Shown: positions 17,937 to 29,322, counted from the first letter of the stretch. The stretch is 32,758 nucleotides of DNA from Thiomicrorhabdus sp. (GCA_027068835.1 JAMOLY010000160.1:1-32758); one strand, 5' to 3'. The notes: generated by a model from the letters alone, not told the origin. Made by a program: numbers and translations.

Positions 17937-18998
17937 TTAATTAAACCAAGGACCAAAACTGAAGTACTTCATTGCTCCCACAACAAATACCCAAAGAATC
18001 GTCAACGGAATGAGAACCTTCCAACCAAGACGCATTAATTGGTCATAACGGTATCTAGGGAAAGTAGCACGCAGCCATAAAAATATAAACAGTAATAATG
18101 AGACTTTAAAAGCAAGCCAACCTAGCTGAGGTACCCATGAGAACATGGTTTCTAGGAACGGAATCCCCTCAAAAGGTGATAACCAACCTCCAAGAAACAT
18201 AATGGCTGTCATGAAAGAGATCAAAATCATCATCGCGTATTCCGCTAACATGAAGACCCCGAATGTCATTCCTGAGTAATCAACATGGAAACCCGCAACA
18301 ATTTCTGCCTCCCCTTCAATTACGTCAAACGGGGTACGGTTGGTCTCTGCCAAACCTGATATAAAGTACACAAAGAACATAGGCAGTAATGGCAATAAAT
18401 ACCAGTTCAACATACCGCCTTGTTGGCCGTTGACAATATCCGTTAAGTTCATGCTTCCTGCGATCATTAGAACGGTAACTAACGCAAAGCCCATTGCAAT
18501 TTCATAAGATATTTTTTGTGCTGAACCACGTAATGCCCCTAAGAAAGCATATTTGGAGTTAGAAGCCCACCCAGCCACAATCGTTCCGTAAACAATAATA
18601 GAGGTAACCGCTAAGATATACAGCAATCCTGCATTAACGTCTGCAACCACCATGCCATCGGCAAAAGGAATCACCGCCCAAGCGGCTACCGCAGGTGCTA
18701 ACGCTAAGATTGGCGCAATAATAAAAAGGTATTTATTTGCTTGATCTGGAAAAATAACCTCTTTGGTCATCAACTTTAACGCATCCGCAATCGGTTGTAA
18801 CAGTCCTAATGGACCCACACGGTTAGGCCCCATTCGAACCTGCATAAAACCAATCACTTTACGCTCAGCATAGGTTAACCAAGCCACCACCAACATAATC
18901 GGCAGAACCACGACAACCGTTTGAATAACTAATGTAATAAGAATGGCTAACCATTCAAATAAAAAGGTTGATAAAAAAGCTTGTAGTGCATCAAACAT
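17937..18998 (-). CDS. nuoH: NADH-quinone oxidoreductase subunit H
   Basis: Eight-helix membrane subunit, 353 aa, that forms most of the quinone cavity with NuoB and NuoD. Signatures are [19 protein letters not shown] (first loop) and [20 protein letters not shown] with the cluster of conserved Glu. The track start at 19001 is a TTG; the ATG at 18998 has GAGGA 8 bases upstream, within the end of nuoG, and is preferred. Confidence 0.96.
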   Translation of the reverse strand: MFDALQAFLSTFLFEWLAILITLVIQTVVVVLPIMLVVAWLTYAERKVIGFMQVRMGPNRVGPLGLLQPIADALKLMTKEVIFPDQANKYLFIIAPILALAPAVAAWAVIPFADGMVVADVNAGLLYILAVTSIIVYGTIVAGWASNSKYAFLGALRGSAQKISYEIAMGFALVTVLMIAGSMNLTDIVNGQQGGMLNWYLLPLLPMFFVYFISGLAETNRTPFDVIEGEAEIVAGFHVDYSGMTFGVFMLAEYAMMILISFMTAIMFLGGWLSPFEGIPFLETMFSWVPQLGWLAFKVSLLLFIFLWLRATFPRYRYDQLMRLGWKVLIPLTILWVFVVGAMKYFSFGPWFN

Positions 18999-19003
18999 CA
19001 ATA

Positions 19004-21115
19004 TTATCCTCTACCCATAGTGGCAACATCTGCATCAGGTGTCGCTTGTAAAGATGGCGCTCTACGAACCAAAGCATCCACAGCATAAGGTGAGACAAGC
19101 TCAACTGTTGAATCGTTATTTTTAGGTAATTGGCACGTAACGGAGCTTAAATCAATCTGTATCACTTGATTATCAAGCACTTCTCGTAACACCTCATTTG
19201 AGTGCGTATACTCAAAGTCCTCTAAATCAAACATATTACCCAGCACACGGAAAATCTTCCAAGCGGCCTTCGAATCCCCTTTAGGATCTACCGACATTTT
19301 AAATGACTGTTTAAGACCCGTTGCATTGACAAACGTACCCGCAGTTTCAGCAAAGGCCGCGATGGGAAGCAATACATCCGCATACTCACGCTGAATTTCA
19401 CTCTCAAACGCAGTCAAATTCACAACAAAATTTGCATTTTTCATTGCAGATAGGGCTTTTTCGCCCGCTGTAAAGTCTAATTCAGGCTCAATATTAAGGT
19501 TAATATAAGCCTTTAAATTAGAAGAGAGCATCTCAGAACTGTTCTTACCTGCTTTAGGTAAGAAATTAACCAAGTGCGCACCGACTTCGTTAGCAGCCAT
19601 TGGTAAAATATTTAAGTTTGCAGAGGTATTCGCTGAAATCAGGGCGGCTAATACCTGTATGGTAGAAAAGTCTGGGTGCATATGACTGATTTGCCCCACC
19701 ATAATACTCGCCGATTTAGCGCTGCATAAGCATTGGGCAATTTTTTGTTGAGACTCTGTTACTGTAATTTCATTCAACCAGTTCGGACTAATATTCCCAG
19801 AAATATCGAGCACTGCTTTTGTGATACCAGCCAATTCAGAAACCATTCCTTGAGCAGTATCGGCATGCTCTACCTTAAAGTTAAACTCCAACATATCAGG
19901 ATTTACAACAATGGCTTTTGCACCATTTGAAACAACCGCTTTACGTATACGGTGATTTAAAATAGGCAACTCTTTTCGAAGATAAGAACCAATAATTAAC
20001 ACAACATCAGCCTCTTCAACTGAAACAATCTCTTGTGTTAGCAAAGGGGTATGAAAACCAGTTTTATCAAGCGAAAAATCTGTTTGACGATGACGGAAAT
20101 CAATGTGCTCAATTCCTAAACCTCGAGCCAATTTTTGTAACAAGTATAACTCTTCAAGCGTTGAGTTAGCCGAAGCAAGCACCCCAATCTCTTTCGTTGA
20201 GCTAAGAACGTCTTGTAAACCTTCAACCGTTACTTTTAATGCCGTTTCCCAATCAACAACAACCCACTGGCCATTTTCTTTTACCATCGGCTGAGTTAAG
20301 CGATCTTCAGAGTTTAACCCTTCATAAGCAAAACGGTCACGATCCGAAAGCCAAACTTCATTAATGGATTCATTTGTACGAGGAACAACACGCTTTACTT
20401 GGCCATTCTTAGAGTGGATTGAAACATTAGAGCCCATGCTATCATGCGCAGAGATAGATGCATGTGCTTTAAGCTCCCAAGCACGCGCGGTATATCGAAA
20501 CGGTTTCGAGGTAAGCGCACCAACGGGACAGAGATCAATCATATTGCCAGACATTTCAGAGGTTATCGACTTTTCAATATAAGTACCAATTGACATCCAC
20601 TCACTACGTCCTGTCGAACCTAACTCTTTCATTCCTGCGACTTCCTGACCAAAACGAACACAACGCGTACAATGAATACAACGCGTCATATCGGTTTTAA
20701 TCAAAGAACCAGCATCACGATCACTGACAACACGCTTTCCCTCTGAATAACGAGAAATATCATCGCCGTAATCCATGGCAACGTCTTGTAATTCACACTC
20801 CCCACCTTGATCACAAATAGGACAGTCCAGAGGGTGATTAATTAACAAAAATTCCATCACCGATTTTTGTGCCGCAATTGCTTTGGCAGACTTGGTGTGA
20901 ACTTTCATTCCATCTGTTACAGGCGTTGCACAAGCAGGAAGCGCTTTCCAAGCACCTTCGACCTCAACAAGGCACATACGGCAGTTTGCAGCAATGGATA
21001 ATTTTTTGTGGTAACAAAAACGGGGAATCGATATTTGAGCATCATCTGCGACATCAATTAACATGTCGCCTTCATGTGCTTCAACAATTTGTCCGTTTAT
21101 CTCAACTTTTACCAT
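19004..21115 (-). CDS. nuoG: NADH-quinone oxidoreductase subunit G
   Basis: Iron-sulfur subunit of 703 aa, much shorter than E. coli NuoG (about 908 aa) and like the mitochondrial/alpha- and betaproteobacterial type. The 2Fe-2S site ([18 protein letters not shown] plus PAC) carries N1b, [14 protein letters not shown] carries N5 with its His ligand, and CIHCTRC plus LCPVGAL carries N4. In the segment where the off-pathway N7 cluster would be, the sequence reads [10 protein letters not shown], with no Cys, so N7 is absent. The C-terminal molybdopterin-like domain is degenerate, as is normal. It starts 61 bases after nuoF, the largest gap inside the operon. Confidence 0.96.
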   Translation of the reverse strand: MVKVEINGQIVEAHEGDMLIDVADDAQISIPRFCYHKKLSIAANCRMCLVEVEGAWKALPACATPVTDGMKVHTKSAKAIAAQKSVMEFLLINHPLDCPICDQGGECELQDVAMDYGDDISRYSEGKRVVSDRDAGSLIKTDMTRCIHCTRCVRFGQEVAGMKELGSTGRSEWMSIGTYIEKSITSEMSGNMIDLCPVGALTSKPFRYTARAWELKAHASISAHDSMGSNVSIHSKNGQVKRVVPRTNESINEVWLSDRDRFAYEGLNSEDRLTQPMVKENGQWVVVDWETALKVTVEGLQDVLSSTKEIGVLASANSTLEELYLLQKLARGLGIEHIDFRHRQTDFSLDKTGFHTPLLTQEIVSVEEADVVLIIGSYLRKELPILNHRIRKAVVSNGAKAIVVNPDMLEFNFKVEHADTAQGMVSELAGITKAVLDISGNISPNWLNEITVTESQQKIAQCLCSAKSASIMVGQISHMHPDFSTIQVLAALISANTSANLNILPMAANEVGAHLVNFLPKAGKNSSEMLSSNLKAYINLNIEPELDFTAGEKALSAMKNANFVVNLTAFESEIQREYADVLLPIAAFAETAGTFVNATGLKQSFKMSVDPKGDSKAAWKIFRVLGNMFDLEDFEYTHSNEVLREVLDNQVIQIDLSSVTCQLPKNNDSTVELVSPYAVDALVRRAPSLQATPDADVATMGRG

Positions 21116-21176
21116 AATTTTTTAACCTAAGTTTTCTAATTGGCTTAATTTTTAATTACAAGGGCTTATTTATCAA

Positions 21177-22457
21177 CTAAGTACGGTCGTAAATACTGCA
21201 TCCATGCTCAATATAGTGAACAAATTCATGCTCATAATGTTCTAACGCACTGGTCAATGCAATCGTCGCCGCATCGCCTAAACCACAGATAACATTCCCC
21301 ATGATTTTTCCAGAAACATCTTTAAGAGCATCAATGTCTTCAGGGCGACCTTGACCTGATCTAATACGTTTTACCACACGATACAACCAACCCGTACCCT
21401 CACGGCACGGAGAACATTGTCCACAAGACTCATCCCAATAAAAATGACTTAGGTTTTCAATGACCTTAACAATATCCGTTTGATCATCCATGATGATGAT
21501 AGAACCTGCGCCTAAAAAAGAACCCGCTTTCGCAATGGAATCATAATCCATGTTCATGCCCATAGCGGCTTCAGCTGGCAATATCGCTGTCGAAGCGCCA
21601 CCAGGAATGACCGCCTTAAGCTGACGACCTTTCCAAATTCCACCCGCCAATTCTAAAACCTCTTTAAAAGGCGTTCCCATTCTTACTTCAAAATTTCCTG
21701 GGTTATTGACATGGCCAGAAACAGAGTAGCACTTTGTACCCCCTGCATTTGCAACCCCTAACTCATCAAACCACTCACCACCTTTTGCCAAAATCATTGG
21801 AATAGAGGCTAAGGTCTCCGTATTATTAATCGTCGTCGGTCTGCCATAAAGTCCATAACTTGCGGGAAAAGGAGGCTTAAAACGAGGCTGGCCTTTTTTC
21901 CCTTCAATGGATTCAATTAATGCCGTCTCTTCACCACAAATATAAGCACCTGCACCTAAGTGCGCATACAAATCAAAATCATAACCAGAGCCTAAAATAT
22001 TCTTTCCTAACAGCCCCGCTTCACGAGCTTGGTTAATCGCATTAGTAAAGCGCTTATAAGGCTCCCAAAACTCACCACGGATATAGTTATAACCTGCCGA
22101 TGCACCAATTACATACCCAGCAATCATCATCCCTTCAACCAGTGCATGAGGATTGTAACGTAAAATATCTCGATCTTTAAACGTACCTGGTTCACCTTCA
22201 TCAGAGTTACAAACGATGTATTTTTGACCCGGTGCAAAACGGTTCATAAAACTCCACTTTAACCCTGTCGGAAAACCGGCTCCGCCACGACCACGGATAT
22301 TAGAAGTTTTCACCTCTTCAATAATTTCCATTGGCTCTAGATCACCTGAAAGAACTTTTTTCCAAACTTCATAGCCGCCATTCGCAATATAAACATCAAT
22401 ATCCCACGAATTATCCAAATGGTTTAGACGGAAGCAATTCTCATTTTGTATCGTCAT
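21177..22457 (-). CDS. nuoF: NADH-quinone oxidoreductase subunit F
   Basis: NADH- and FMN-binding subunit of 426 aa, the entry point for electrons. [16 protein letters not shown] (about residue 53-68) and [19 protein letters not shown] form the NADH/FMN site; [15 protein letters not shown] plus a distal Cys ligates N3. Only 3 bases separate it from the nuoE stop. Confidence 0.97.
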   Translation of the reverse strand: MTIQNENCFRLNHLDNSWDIDVYIANGGYEVWKKVLSGDLEPMEIIEEVKTSNIRGRGGAGFPTGLKWSFMNRFAPGQKYIVCNSDEGEPGTFKDRDILRYNPHALVEGMMIAGYVIGASAGYNYIRGEFWEPYKRFTNAINQAREAGLLGKNILGSGYDFDLYAHLGAGAYICGEETALIESIEGKKGQPRFKPPFPASYGLYGRPTTINNTETLASIPMILAKGGEWFDELGVANAGGTKCYSVSGHVNNPGNFEVRMGTPFKEVLELAGGIWKGRQLKAVIPGGASTAILPAEAAMGMNMDYDSIAKAGSFLGAGSIIIMDDQTDIVKVIENLSHFYWDESCGQCSPCREGTGWLYRVVKRIRSGQGRPEDIDALKDVSGKIMGNVICGLGDAATIALTSALEHYEHEFVHYIEHGCSIYDRT

Positions 22458-22460
22458 GCT

Positions 22461-22964
22461 CTACTCCATACCGTCTAGAATTTTATCAAGCGATGCTTCC
22501 GTAAGATCTTCATAATAGACCTTACCTACCTGCATCATTGGTGCACCACCACAAGAACCTAAGCACTCTACTTTTTTAATTGAAAAACGACCGTCTTGGG
22601 TAATTTCTCCAGGCTTAACCTGTAATTTTTTTTCTAGGTACTCAATAACTTCTTCACTTCCTCGCAACATGCAAGAAATACTGGTACAGACACAAAGGTT
22701 AAACTTTCCAACGGGCTGATGTTCATAATTAGAATAGAACGTCGCAACTTCATACACAGAAATAGGCGGAATGTCTAAATACTTTGCAATTTGATCCATT
22801 AAGTCCGTGGTTAAATGCCCGCCATTTACCTCTTGAACAATACGTAAAGCCGCCATGGTTGCAGACTGTTTTTGATCGTCAGGATAATTAGCGATCCAAC
22901 GATCAATACGCGCTTTCACATCACCCTGAATAATGTTTGCTGCACTGTTTACTGTCGAACTCAT
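22461..22964 (-). CDS. nuoE: NADH-quinone oxidoreductase subunit E
   Basis: Thioredoxin-like 2Fe-2S subunit, 167 aa. The N1a ligands are Cys93, Cys98, Cys134 and Cys138 (CTSISC and CLGSCG). It pairs with NuoF in the NADH dehydrogenase module. Its ATG overlaps the nuoD stop by 4 bases (ATGA). Confidence 0.96.
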   Translation of the reverse strand: MSSTVNSAANIIQGDVKARIDRWIANYPDDQKQSATMAALRIVQEVNGGHLTTDLMDQIAKYLDIPPISVYEVATFYSNYEHQPVGKFNLCVCTSISCMLRGSEEVIEYLEKKLQVKPGEITQDGRFSIKKVECLGSCGGAPMMQVGKVYYEDLTEASLDKILDGME

Positions 22965-24214
22965 CGATCCACCTCTCCAAAAACAATATCTTGCGTACCG
23001 ATAATTGCAACCACATCGGCAATCATGTGCCCTCTGACCATTTCATCCAAAGAAGCTAAGTGTGCGAACCCTGGCGCTCTTACCTTCATTCGGTATGGCT
23101 TATTTGCACCATCGGAAACCATATAAATTCCAAACTCTCCCTTAGGATGCTCCACCGCAGTATAAGCTTCACCCGCAGGAACAGAATACCCTTCCGAAAA
23201 CAGTTTAAAGTGATGAATCAAGGCTTCCATATTAGATTTAACATCTTCGCGGCTTGGAGGTGCAACTTTATGATCATCCGACATAACGGGACCATCATTC
23301 ACCTTAAGCCAATCCACGCACTGTTTAATAATTTTATTCGATTCACGCATTTCAGCAATTCGAACCAAATATCGATCATAACAATCACCCGTTTTACCAA
23401 CAGGAATATCAAATTCTAATTTGTCATACACTTCATAAGGTTGCTTTCGACGTAAATCCCATTCAATACCCGATCCACGCAACATAGGCCCAGTAAAACC
23501 AAGTTGTAACGCTCTTTCGGGTGAAACAATTCCAATATCAACCGTCCGCTGCTTCCAAATACGATTATCCGTTAACAGGGTCTCATACTCATCAATATAA
23601 TTAGGGAAACGCTCAGTAAAGGCTTCAATAAAGTCAAGCAAAGAGCCTTCACGGTTTTCATTTAATTTTTTAAGCTTATCACCAGAGTGCCATTTTGACT
23701 CTAAATTTTTAGCCATCGTATCAGGTAGGTCGCGATAAACACCACCAGGACGATAATAAGCCGCATGCATACGAGCACCAGAGACCGCTTCATAACAATC
23801 CATTAAATCTTCACGCTCTCTAAAAGCGTATAAGAAAACAGTCATTGCACCAATATCTAAAGCATGCGCACCTAACCACATCAAATGATTTAAAACACGC
23901 GTGATCTCATCAAACATGACTCGAATATATTGCGCTCTCTCAGGTACTTCAACACCCAACATCTTTTCAATGCCCATGACATAAGCATGTTCATTACTCA
24001 TCATCGATACATAATCCAGACGATCCATGTATCCAATAGACTGATTATATGTTTTGTACTCAATAAGCTTTTCAGTGCCTCGATGTAGCAACCCAATATG
24101 AGGATCAGAGCGCATAATCGTCTCACCATCTAACTCCAATACAAGGCGTAATACACCATGTGCAGAAGGATGCTGAGGGCCAAAGTTAAGGGTATAGTTA
24201 CGAATTTCAGGCAT
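22961..24214 (-). CDS. nuoD: NADH-quinone oxidoreductase subunit D
   Basis: 49-kDa-type subunit, 417 aa, related to NiFe-hydrogenase large subunits without the metal ligands. [14 protein letters not shown] (quinone-site His loop, residues 12-25) and [12 protein letters not shown] are diagnostic. It is a separate gene from nuoC, unlike the fused nuoCD of E. coli. Thirteen bases after nuoC; 4-base overlap with nuoE. Confidence 0.97.
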   Translation of the reverse strand: MPEIRNYTLNFGPQHPSAHGVLRLVLELDGETIMRSDPHIGLLHRGTEKLIEYKTYNQSIGYMDRLDYVSMMSNEHAYVMGIEKMLGVEVPERAQYIRVMFDEITRVLNHLMWLGAHALDIGAMTVFLYAFREREDLMDCYEAVSGARMHAAYYRPGGVYRDLPDTMAKNLESKWHSGDKLKKLNENREGSLLDFIEAFTERFPNYIDEYETLLTDNRIWKQRTVDIGIVSPERALQLGFTGPMLRGSGIEWDLRRKQPYEVYDKLEFDIPVGKTGDCYDRYLVRIAEMRESNKIIKQCVDWLKVNDGPVMSDDHKVAPPSREDVKSNMEALIHHFKLFSEGYSVPAGEAYTAVEHPKGEFGIYMVSDGANKPYRMKVRAPGFAHLASLDEMVRGHMIADVVAIIGTQDIVFGEVDR

Positions 24215-24227
24215 TTCTTATTCCTAA

Positions 24228-24896
24228 TTACACGTTTTCAGGTGACTGTTTACGAATCACTTTTGGAACATTGACTCTATTTTCAATGGTGACAGGCTCA
24301 TACACAACTCGACCTTTATCGACGTCATAGCGCATTTCAACATGCCCTGTTAATGGAAAATCCTTTCTTAGTGGGTGCCCAATAAAACCATAATCGGTCA
24401 ATATTCGACGAAGATCGGGATGACCTTTAAATAAGATACCAAATAAATCAAACGCTTCACGCTCAAACCAGTTGGCGCAATTCCAAATATCAATCACACT
24501 ATCCACAACAGGCATCGAGGTTAATTCGGGGTAAATTTTGACGCGCACTCGTAAGTTATGCTGAACGGAAAGAAGGTGATAAACAACCGCAAAACGCCTC
24601 TCCATATCTAACGCATCATCCGAGGTCTCTTCAAAGTCAAATACGCCCCGACTGAATCCTTGGTTTGCTGCAGTCATCGTCTCCCAATTTGCTTGGCCAA
24701 AATCTAAATAATCCACGCCACAAAGGTCAATGAGTTGCTCAAAACCTAGTGAATTTTTAAGTACTTGAAAAGCATTCAATGCAGCAGAGGGAGAAATCTC
24801 AATGGTAAGTTCATCAAAACGAACCTCAGAGGTAATCACATCTTCGCCAAGCGCGTCAGCAATACTGTTTTGTAAATTTAATACGGATTGTTTCAT
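24228..24896 (-). CDS. nuoC: NADH-quinone oxidoreductase subunit C
   Basis: 30-kDa-type peripheral subunit, 222 aa. The family block [20 protein letters not shown] is followed by RRILTDYGF and [10 protein letters not shown]. The stretch at about residues 65-95 ([26 protein letters not shown]) is longer than in many relatives and probably a surface loop. Starts 29 bases after nuoB. Confidence 0.95.
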   Translation of the reverse strand: MKQSVLNLQNSIADALGEDVITSEVRFDELTIEISPSAALNAFQVLKNSLGFEQLIDLCGVDYLDFGQANWETMTAANQGFSRGVFDFEETSDDALDMERRFAVVYHLLSVQHNLRVRVKIYPELTSMPVVDSVIDIWNCANWFEREAFDLFGILFKGHPDLRRILTDYGFIGHPLRKDFPLTGHVEMRYDVDKGRVVYEPVTIENRVNVPKVIRKQSPENV

Positions 24897-24925
24897 AATT
24901 AAAACTACTCTATCGCTCTATAAGG

Positions 24926-25402
24926 TTAACGTGCAATGGTATTCGTACGCTTAATTTTATTTTGTAACTGAATAATCCCATACAACAATGCTTCAGCGGT
25001 TGGTGGACAACCAGGAACATACACATCAACGGGAACAATGCGGTCACAACCACGAACGACGGAATATGAATAATGGTAATACCCCCCACCATTTGCACAA
25101 GAACCCATTGAGATCACCCAACGAGGCTCCGCCATTTGGTCATAAACCTTACGAAGTGCAGGAGCCATCTTGTTAACCAGCGTGCCTGCAACCACCATAA
25201 CATCCGACTGCCTAGGGCTTGGACGAAAAATAATCCCAAAACGATCCAAATCATAACGTGACGCTCCCGCGTGCATCATCTCTACCGCACAACAAGCCAA
25301 GCCAAAGGTCATCGGCCAAAGTGAACCCGTACGCGCCCAGTTAATCAGCTTATCCGCTGACGTGGTAACAACACCTTCTTTTAAAACGCCTTCTACTCCC
25401 AT
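24926..25402 (-). CDS. nuoB: NADH-quinone oxidoreductase subunit B
   Basis: Subunit of 158 aa carrying terminal cluster N2, next to the quinone. All four ligands are seen: the tandem Cys37-Cys38 in [12 protein letters not shown], Cys102 in MGSCANGGG and Cys132 in VPGCPP. Its start overlaps the nuoA end by 10 bases (ATGGGAGTAG), indicating coupled translation. Confidence 0.97.
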   Translation of the reverse strand: MGVEGVLKEGVVTTSADKLINWARTGSLWPMTFGLACCAVEMMHAGASRYDLDRFGIIFRPSPRQSDVMVVAGTLVNKMAPALRKVYDQMAEPRWVISMGSCANGGGYYHYSYSVVRGCDRIVPVDVYVPGCPPTAEALLYGIIQLQNKIKRTNTIAR

Positions 25403-25749
25403 TCAAGCGCTCCTTTTCTCCACTCATAAATAAAACCAACCACTAACAGCAATAAAAACACACCCATTGCAAGCAAACCAAACGTACCAATTTCATCAAG
25501 CGAAACCGCCCAAGGGAATAAGAATGCAATTTCTAAATCAAAAATAATAAACAGAATGGCTACGAGATAAAAACGCACATCAAACTTCATACGTGAATCT
25601 TCAAATGCTTCAAATCCGCACTCATAAGGAGAGTTTTTTTCAGCATCAGGCTTTTGCGGCCCTAATAAATATCCAATTAAAATTGGACCGATACCAAACA
25701 GTGCGCCTAGCACAACAAAAACCAGGACGGGAAGATAGTTTTCTAGCAT
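25393..25749 (-). CDS. nuoA: NADH-quinone oxidoreductase subunit A
   Basis: Three-helix membrane subunit, 118 aa, first gene of the nuo operon. The conserved loop [20 protein letters not shown] and [12 protein letters not shown] are diagnostic. GAGGT sits 8 bases before the ATG. The tRNA-Leu 3' end is 58 bases upstream on the same strand and I see no convincing promoter in that gap, so the operon may be transcribed through the tRNA from further upstream. Confidence 0.97.
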   Translation of the reverse strand: MLENYLPVLVFVVLGALFGIGPILIGYLLGPQKPDAEKNSPYECGFEAFEDSRMKFDVRFYLVAILFIIFDLEIAFLFPWAVSLDEIGTFGLLAMGVFLLLLVVGFIYEWRKGALEWE

Positions 25750-25807
25750 GGGTGTTGACCTCGTCTAGCATTTAAATATAACCGCTATAAAACAACGGAT
25801 TTGAATA

Positions 25808-25892
25808 TGGTGCCGATGGCCGGAGTCGAACCGGCACAGCTTGCGCCACTACCCCCTCAAGGTAGCGTGTCTACCAATTTCACCACATCGGC
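25808..25892 (-). tRNA. tRNA-Leu (anticodon GAG)
   Basis: An 85-base type II tRNA: acceptor GCCGATG/CATCGGC, anticodon stem CTACC/GGTAG around TTGAGGG (anticodon GAG), long variable arm (TGGCGCAAGCTG), T loop TTCGACT, discriminator A and encoded CCA. Its position just after secG is the same as leuU in E. coli. It reads CUC and CUU. Confidence 0.97.
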
Positions 25893-25905
25893 ATAATTAA
25901 ATAGC

Positions 25906-25927
25906 TTCCTACTCAAACAAGTAAGAA
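25906..25927 (-). other. Short hairpin between secG and tRNA-Leu
   Basis: On the minus strand TTCTTACT and AGTAGGAA pair (8 bp with one G-U) around a 6-base loop, 14 bases before the tRNA 5' end. It has no U run and so is unlikely to terminate. It may be a processing or protective structure in a secG-tRNA-nuo transcript. Confidence 0.35.
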
Positions 25928-25946
25928 ACTTAAATAAATTAGTTAA

Positions 25947-26264
25947 TCAATTAGGCACTACGGGAACATCAGGGTTTTCAATGACCTTACTTTCAACCGC
26001 TTCTTTAGCCACACTCTGATACCCTTTTGCCTGCTGACTTGCCAAATAAGCCAACGTCAAACTGGTCACAAAAAATAAGGTTGCAACTACAGCTGTGACC
26101 CTAGACAAGAATGTTGCCGTACCGCCACTACCAAAAACAGACTGGGATGAACCTCCACCACCAAAATTTGCACCCGCATCCGCACCTTTACCATGCTGTA
26201 ACAACACCAGCGTAATCAATAAAAATGCAATAATAATATGCACTGTTAAAATAATTTCAAACAT
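25947..26264 (-). CDS. secG: Preprotein translocase subunit SecG
   Basis: 105 aa, two hydrophobic segments (residues 2-22 and about 55-75) flanking a Gly/Ser-rich loop ([17 protein letters not shown]), the SecG layout. It assists SecYE/SecA protein export in the inner membrane. The ATG shares its A with the tpiA stop (TAATG), so translation is coupled. As in E. coli a Leu(GAG) tRNA follows. Confidence 0.96.
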   Translation of the reverse strand: MFEIILTVHIIIAFLLITLVLLQHGKGADAGANFGGGGSSQSVFGSGGTATFLSRVTAVVATLFFVTSLTLAYLASQQAKGYQSVAKEAVESKVIENPDVPVVPN

Positions 26265-27022
26265 TAAACTTCCGCCGCCTTACAAATTGCAATAAAATCA
26301 TCTGCATCAAGCGATGCACCACCAATTAAGCCACCATCAATATCAGGCTGACCAAACAACTCTTTTGCGTTACCTGGCTTAACACTACCACCATATTGAA
26401 TAATGATATTTTCAGCCACCACCGCATCTAACTGAGCCAACTTTGCACGAATAAATGCATGCACATCCTGAGCTTGCGCTGGAGAAGCCGTCACGCCCGT
26501 ACCAATCGCCCAAACTGGCTCATAAGCAATTACTACCGCTTTAAAGGCCGCAATACCCACCAAACTCAACACCGCATCTAACTGTTCAGAAATCACAGAT
26601 TCCATCACACCAGATTCTCTTTCTTGGAGCGTCTCACCAACACATAAAATTGGAGTGATACCCGCTTCAAGTGCCACACGTACTTTATTTGCCACTTCAG
26701 CATTGGTTTCACCATAAATGGCTCGACGCTCCGAATGCCCCAAAATCACATAACGACATCCAAGATCTTTTAGCATCGAAGCAGAACCTTCACCCGTAAA
26801 AGCACCTTGATGTGGCTCTTCAGCCATATTTTGAGCGCCTATCGAAATCGTGTCTGTCGATAAACTACGCAACGTATAGTCAATATAAAGTGACGGTGGG
26901 CAAATAGCCACATCAACACCTTTTAGCTCTCCTGACTTGGAATTTAGCCCTGTAACTAGGTTCAAAACAAAGGCTTTCGAACCATGCATTTTCCAATTAC
27001 CAGCAACAAATGGTTTTCTCAT
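26264..27022 (-). CDS. tpiA: Triosephosphate isomerase
   Basis: Interconverts dihydroxyacetone phosphate and glyceraldehyde-3-phosphate. At 252 aa it has GNWKMHGS with the catalytic Lys (residues 9-16), VILGHSERR with the catalytic His, [11 protein letters not shown] with the catalytic Glu and flexible loop, and YGGSVKPGN phosphate binding. The ATG at 27022 has GGAGA 7 bases upstream; the track start at 27049 adds a nonconserved leader. Between glmM and secG, an arrangement I recall from Legionella and relatives. Confidence 0.97.
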   Translation of the reverse strand: MRKPFVAGNWKMHGSKAFVLNLVTGLNSKSGELKGVDVAICPPSLYIDYTLRSLSTDTISIGAQNMAEEPHQGAFTGEGSASMLKDLGCRYVILGHSERRAIYGETNAEVANKVRVALEAGITPILCVGETLQERESGVMESVISEQLDAVLSLVGIAAFKAVVIAYEPVWAIGTGVTASPAQAQDVHAFIRAKLAQLDAVVAENIIIQYGGSVKPGNAKELFGQPDIDGGLIGGASLDADDFIAICKAAEV

Positions 27023-27050
27023 TGATATTCTCCGACACAAAAGTTCCACA

Positions 27051-27079
27051 ATATTAGCGGTTTATTTCTAGAAAAACAA
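27051..27079 (-). promoter_or_regulatory. Candidate sigma-70 promoter upstream of tpiA
   Basis: TTGTTT, a 17-base spacer and TAATAT lie in the 67-base glmM-tpiA gap on the minus strand, placing a start about 20 bases before the tpiA ATG. The -35 is a poor match, so support is moderate. Confidence 0.35.
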
Positions 27080-27089
27080 TATTGAAATT

Positions 27090-28418
27090 TCAAGAAAATT
27101 CTGATTTAACCAAATTAACTAACTCAATCGCGACTTCCTCAACTAATTCTGCACTTTCTCCCTCAACCATCACCCTAATTAACGGCTCGGTTCCAGAAGC
27201 ACGAATCAAAATACGCCCCTTATCGCCCATTTTTTCTTCCAAATAAACAACACGCTCATTCAGTCGTTTATTCTCATCCAACCCTAACGCACTCTCAACA
27301 AGGACGTTCTTAAGAACTTGAGGGTACATAACCAGAGACTCACTAAGCTCTGTCAAATTTTTTCCTGAATCAACGACCACCGACAGTACTTGCAACGCAG
27401 CAACAATGCCATCACCTGTCGTTGTCTTATCTAAACACAAAACATGACCAGAAGGTTCAGCACCATAGCACAAGCCATTCTTAACCAACGATTCCATCAC
27501 ATAACGGTCACCCACAGACGTGCGATGCAACTGCACTCCCTGCTCTCTTAAAGCATTCTCTAACCCTAGGTTACTCATTACCGTGCCAGACACAGCTGAC
27601 ACGGCTTTCGCACAGGCTGTCGCAAGAATGTAAAGAATCGCATCACCGTCTAATACTTGACCCATTCCATCCACCATCATGACCCGATCACCATCCCCAT
27701 CAAACGCAATCCCCAAGTCCGCGGAATGACTTACAACAGCCTCTTGCAACGAATCTAAATGCGTTGCTCCACAATCTTGGTTGATATTCAAACCATCGGG
27801 TTCCGCACCAATCGTAATGACCTCAGCCCCCAGCTCAGAAAAAACACTGGGAGCAACATGATAAGTGGCGCCATGCGCACAATCCAAAACAATCTTTAAA
27901 CCACCCAGCTTCTTTTTTGCCGAATAGGTGCTTTTACAAAACTCAATATAACGCCCCGCAGCATCATCAATCCTTCTTGCCTTTCCGAGCTCTCCTGACG
28001 AAACAATCTCAAGCGATTGCTCAAAAGTGCCCTCAATCGCTAACTCAATTTCATCAGTAATTTTTCTCCCCTTAGCGGAAAAGAATTTAATTCCATTATC
28101 ATAGTGCGGGTTGTGAGAGGCGCTGATAACAATTCCAGCATCGGCATGAAAAGTCTGTGTTAAATACGCCACGGCTGGGGTTGGCATCGGCCCCAAAAGT
28201 AACACATCAATTCCCGCGGCAATAAACCCTGATTCCAGCGCCGATTCAAACATATAGCCAGAAATTCGAGTATCCTTACCAATCATCACACAAGATTCAC
28301 CACGATCCTTCATGACCTTCCCTGTCGCCCACCCTAACTTTAAAACCTGATCGGGGCTGATCATCCCTTTACCAACACGGTCACGAATTCCATCGGTTCC
28401 AAAATATTTTTTTTTCAT
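27090..28418 (-). CDS. glmM: Phosphoglucosamine mutase
   Basis: Converts glucosamine-6-phosphate to glucosamine-1-phosphate for UDP-GlcNAc and cell-wall synthesis. At 442 aa it shows FGTDGIRDRVG at the N-terminus, the phosphoserine loop GIVISASHNPHYDNG near residue 100, the metal site FDGDGDR near 240 and RASGTEPLIRVMVEG near the end. Starts 22 bases after folP. Confidence 0.97.
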   Translation of the reverse strand: MKKKYFGTDGIRDRVGKGMISPDQVLKLGWATGKVMKDRGESCVMIGKDTRISGYMFESALESGFIAAGIDVLLLGPMPTPAVAYLTQTFHADAGIVISASHNPHYDNGIKFFSAKGRKITDEIELAIEGTFEQSLEIVSSGELGKARRIDDAAGRYIEFCKSTYSAKKKLGGLKIVLDCAHGATYHVAPSVFSELGAEVITIGAEPDGLNINQDCGATHLDSLQEAVVSHSADLGIAFDGDGDRVMMVDGMGQVLDGDAILYILATACAKAVSAVSGTVMSNLGLENALREQGVQLHRTSVGDRYVMESLVKNGLCYGAEPSGHVLCLDKTTTGDGIVAALQVLSVVVDSGKNLTELSESLVMYPQVLKNVLVESALGLDENKRLNERVVYLEEKMGDKGRILIRASGTEPLIRVMVEGESAELVEEVAIELVNLVKSEFS

Positions 28419-28440
28419 TCTTGTTTTAACCTTACATTTG

Positions 28441-29274
28441 TTACATTAAACACTTCATCACCCTTAACGCATCGACCGTCTCTTTAACATCATGAACTCG
28501 AACAATATCAACCCCCTTCAATGCCGCCAGTACAGCCGCCACAATACTACCATTTGCACGGTCATGCAGCACAGTACTGCTTAATATTTCTGAGATCATT
28601 CGCTTTTTTGACACCCCTGCCAGAATAGGATACTTTAAAGCCGTTAACGAATCCAACCCTTGAAACAAAATTTTATTATGCGCTAACGCCTTACCAAACC
28701 CAAACCCAGGGTCTAAAATAATTTTATCTGTTGCAACACCAGCCCTTTCACAACAACTTGCTCGTGCCAACAAAAAATCTCGAACTTCAGACAGAACATC
28801 ACCATAAGCGGGCGAATCTTGCATCGTTTCAAAAGCACCTTGTTTATGCATTAAACAAACAGAAACCCCTGAATTTACCACAACATCCATCGCACCATCC
28901 GCATACAAAGCATTCACATCGTTAACGATTTTAGCGCCAACAGCAATGGCCTCCTGCATCACCTCAGGCTTATAGGTATCAATCGAAATAACGATATCAA
29001 AACGTGCTGCAATCCACTCAATAACAGGAACAACTCGCTCCAACTCTTCTGATAACGAAACAGGCACAGCACCAGGACGCGTTGACTCACCGCCAACATC
29101 AATAATATCCACACCCCCCGCCTGAAACTTAACCACTTGCGCCTCAACGGCCTCTGGTGTTACAAAGCGCCCACCGTCCGAAAAAGAGTCAGGGGTCACA
29201 TTTAGAATACCCATCACAACAGGCATACCGTCCTGCTGTGATTTACACTCGATAAACTCCTGAATACTAAACAT
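28441..29274 (-). CDS. folP: Dihydropteroate synthase
   Basis: Condenses p-aminobenzoate with dihydropterin pyrophosphate in folate synthesis; target of sulfonamides. The 277 aa protein has MGILNVTPDSFSDGG (residues 21-35), DVGGESTRPGA, DPGFGFGKALAHN and SKKRMI, all catalytic or substrate loops. AAAGG sits 6 bases before the ATG. A terminator hairpin ends only 13 bases upstream of the start codon, so expression depends on read-through or antitermination unless there is a promoter I do not see. Confidence 0.97.
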   Translation of the reverse strand: MFSIQEFIECKSQQDGMPVVMGILNVTPDSFSDGGRFVTPEAVEAQVVKFQAGGVDIIDVGGESTRPGAVPVSLSEELERVVPVIEWIAARFDIVISIDTYKPEVMQEAIAVGAKIVNDVNALYADGAMDVVVNSGVSVCLMHKQGAFETMQDSPAYGDVLSEVRDFLLARASCCERAGVATDKIILDPGFGFGKALAHNKILFQGLDSLTALKYPILAGVSKKRMISEILSSTVLHDRANGSIVAAVLAALKGVDIVRVHDVKETVDALRVMKCLM

Positions 29275-29287
29275 CTACTGCCTTTAC

Positions 29288-29315
29288 AAAAAAAAACCCC
29301 GAATAAACGGGGTTT
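29288..29315 (-). terminator. Strong intrinsic terminator just upstream of folP
   Basis: On the minus strand AAACCCCG-TTTATT-CGGGGTTT followed by T9 in total: an 8-bp GC-rich stem with a long U run. It lies after ftsH and the MITE and before folP, with only 13 bases between the U run and the folP ATG. It could end the ftsH transcript or act as an attenuator for folP-glmM. Confidence 0.88.
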
Positions 29316-29322
29316 ACTTTAT

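Noticed and set aside
23060-23419. 119 aa plus-strand ORF over nuoD
   Set aside because: Antisense shadow; low-complexity composition and no neighbours on that strand.
25906-25927. Hairpin after secG as a transcription terminator
   Set aside because: No U run follows and the stem is AU-rich; kept only as a possible processing structure.
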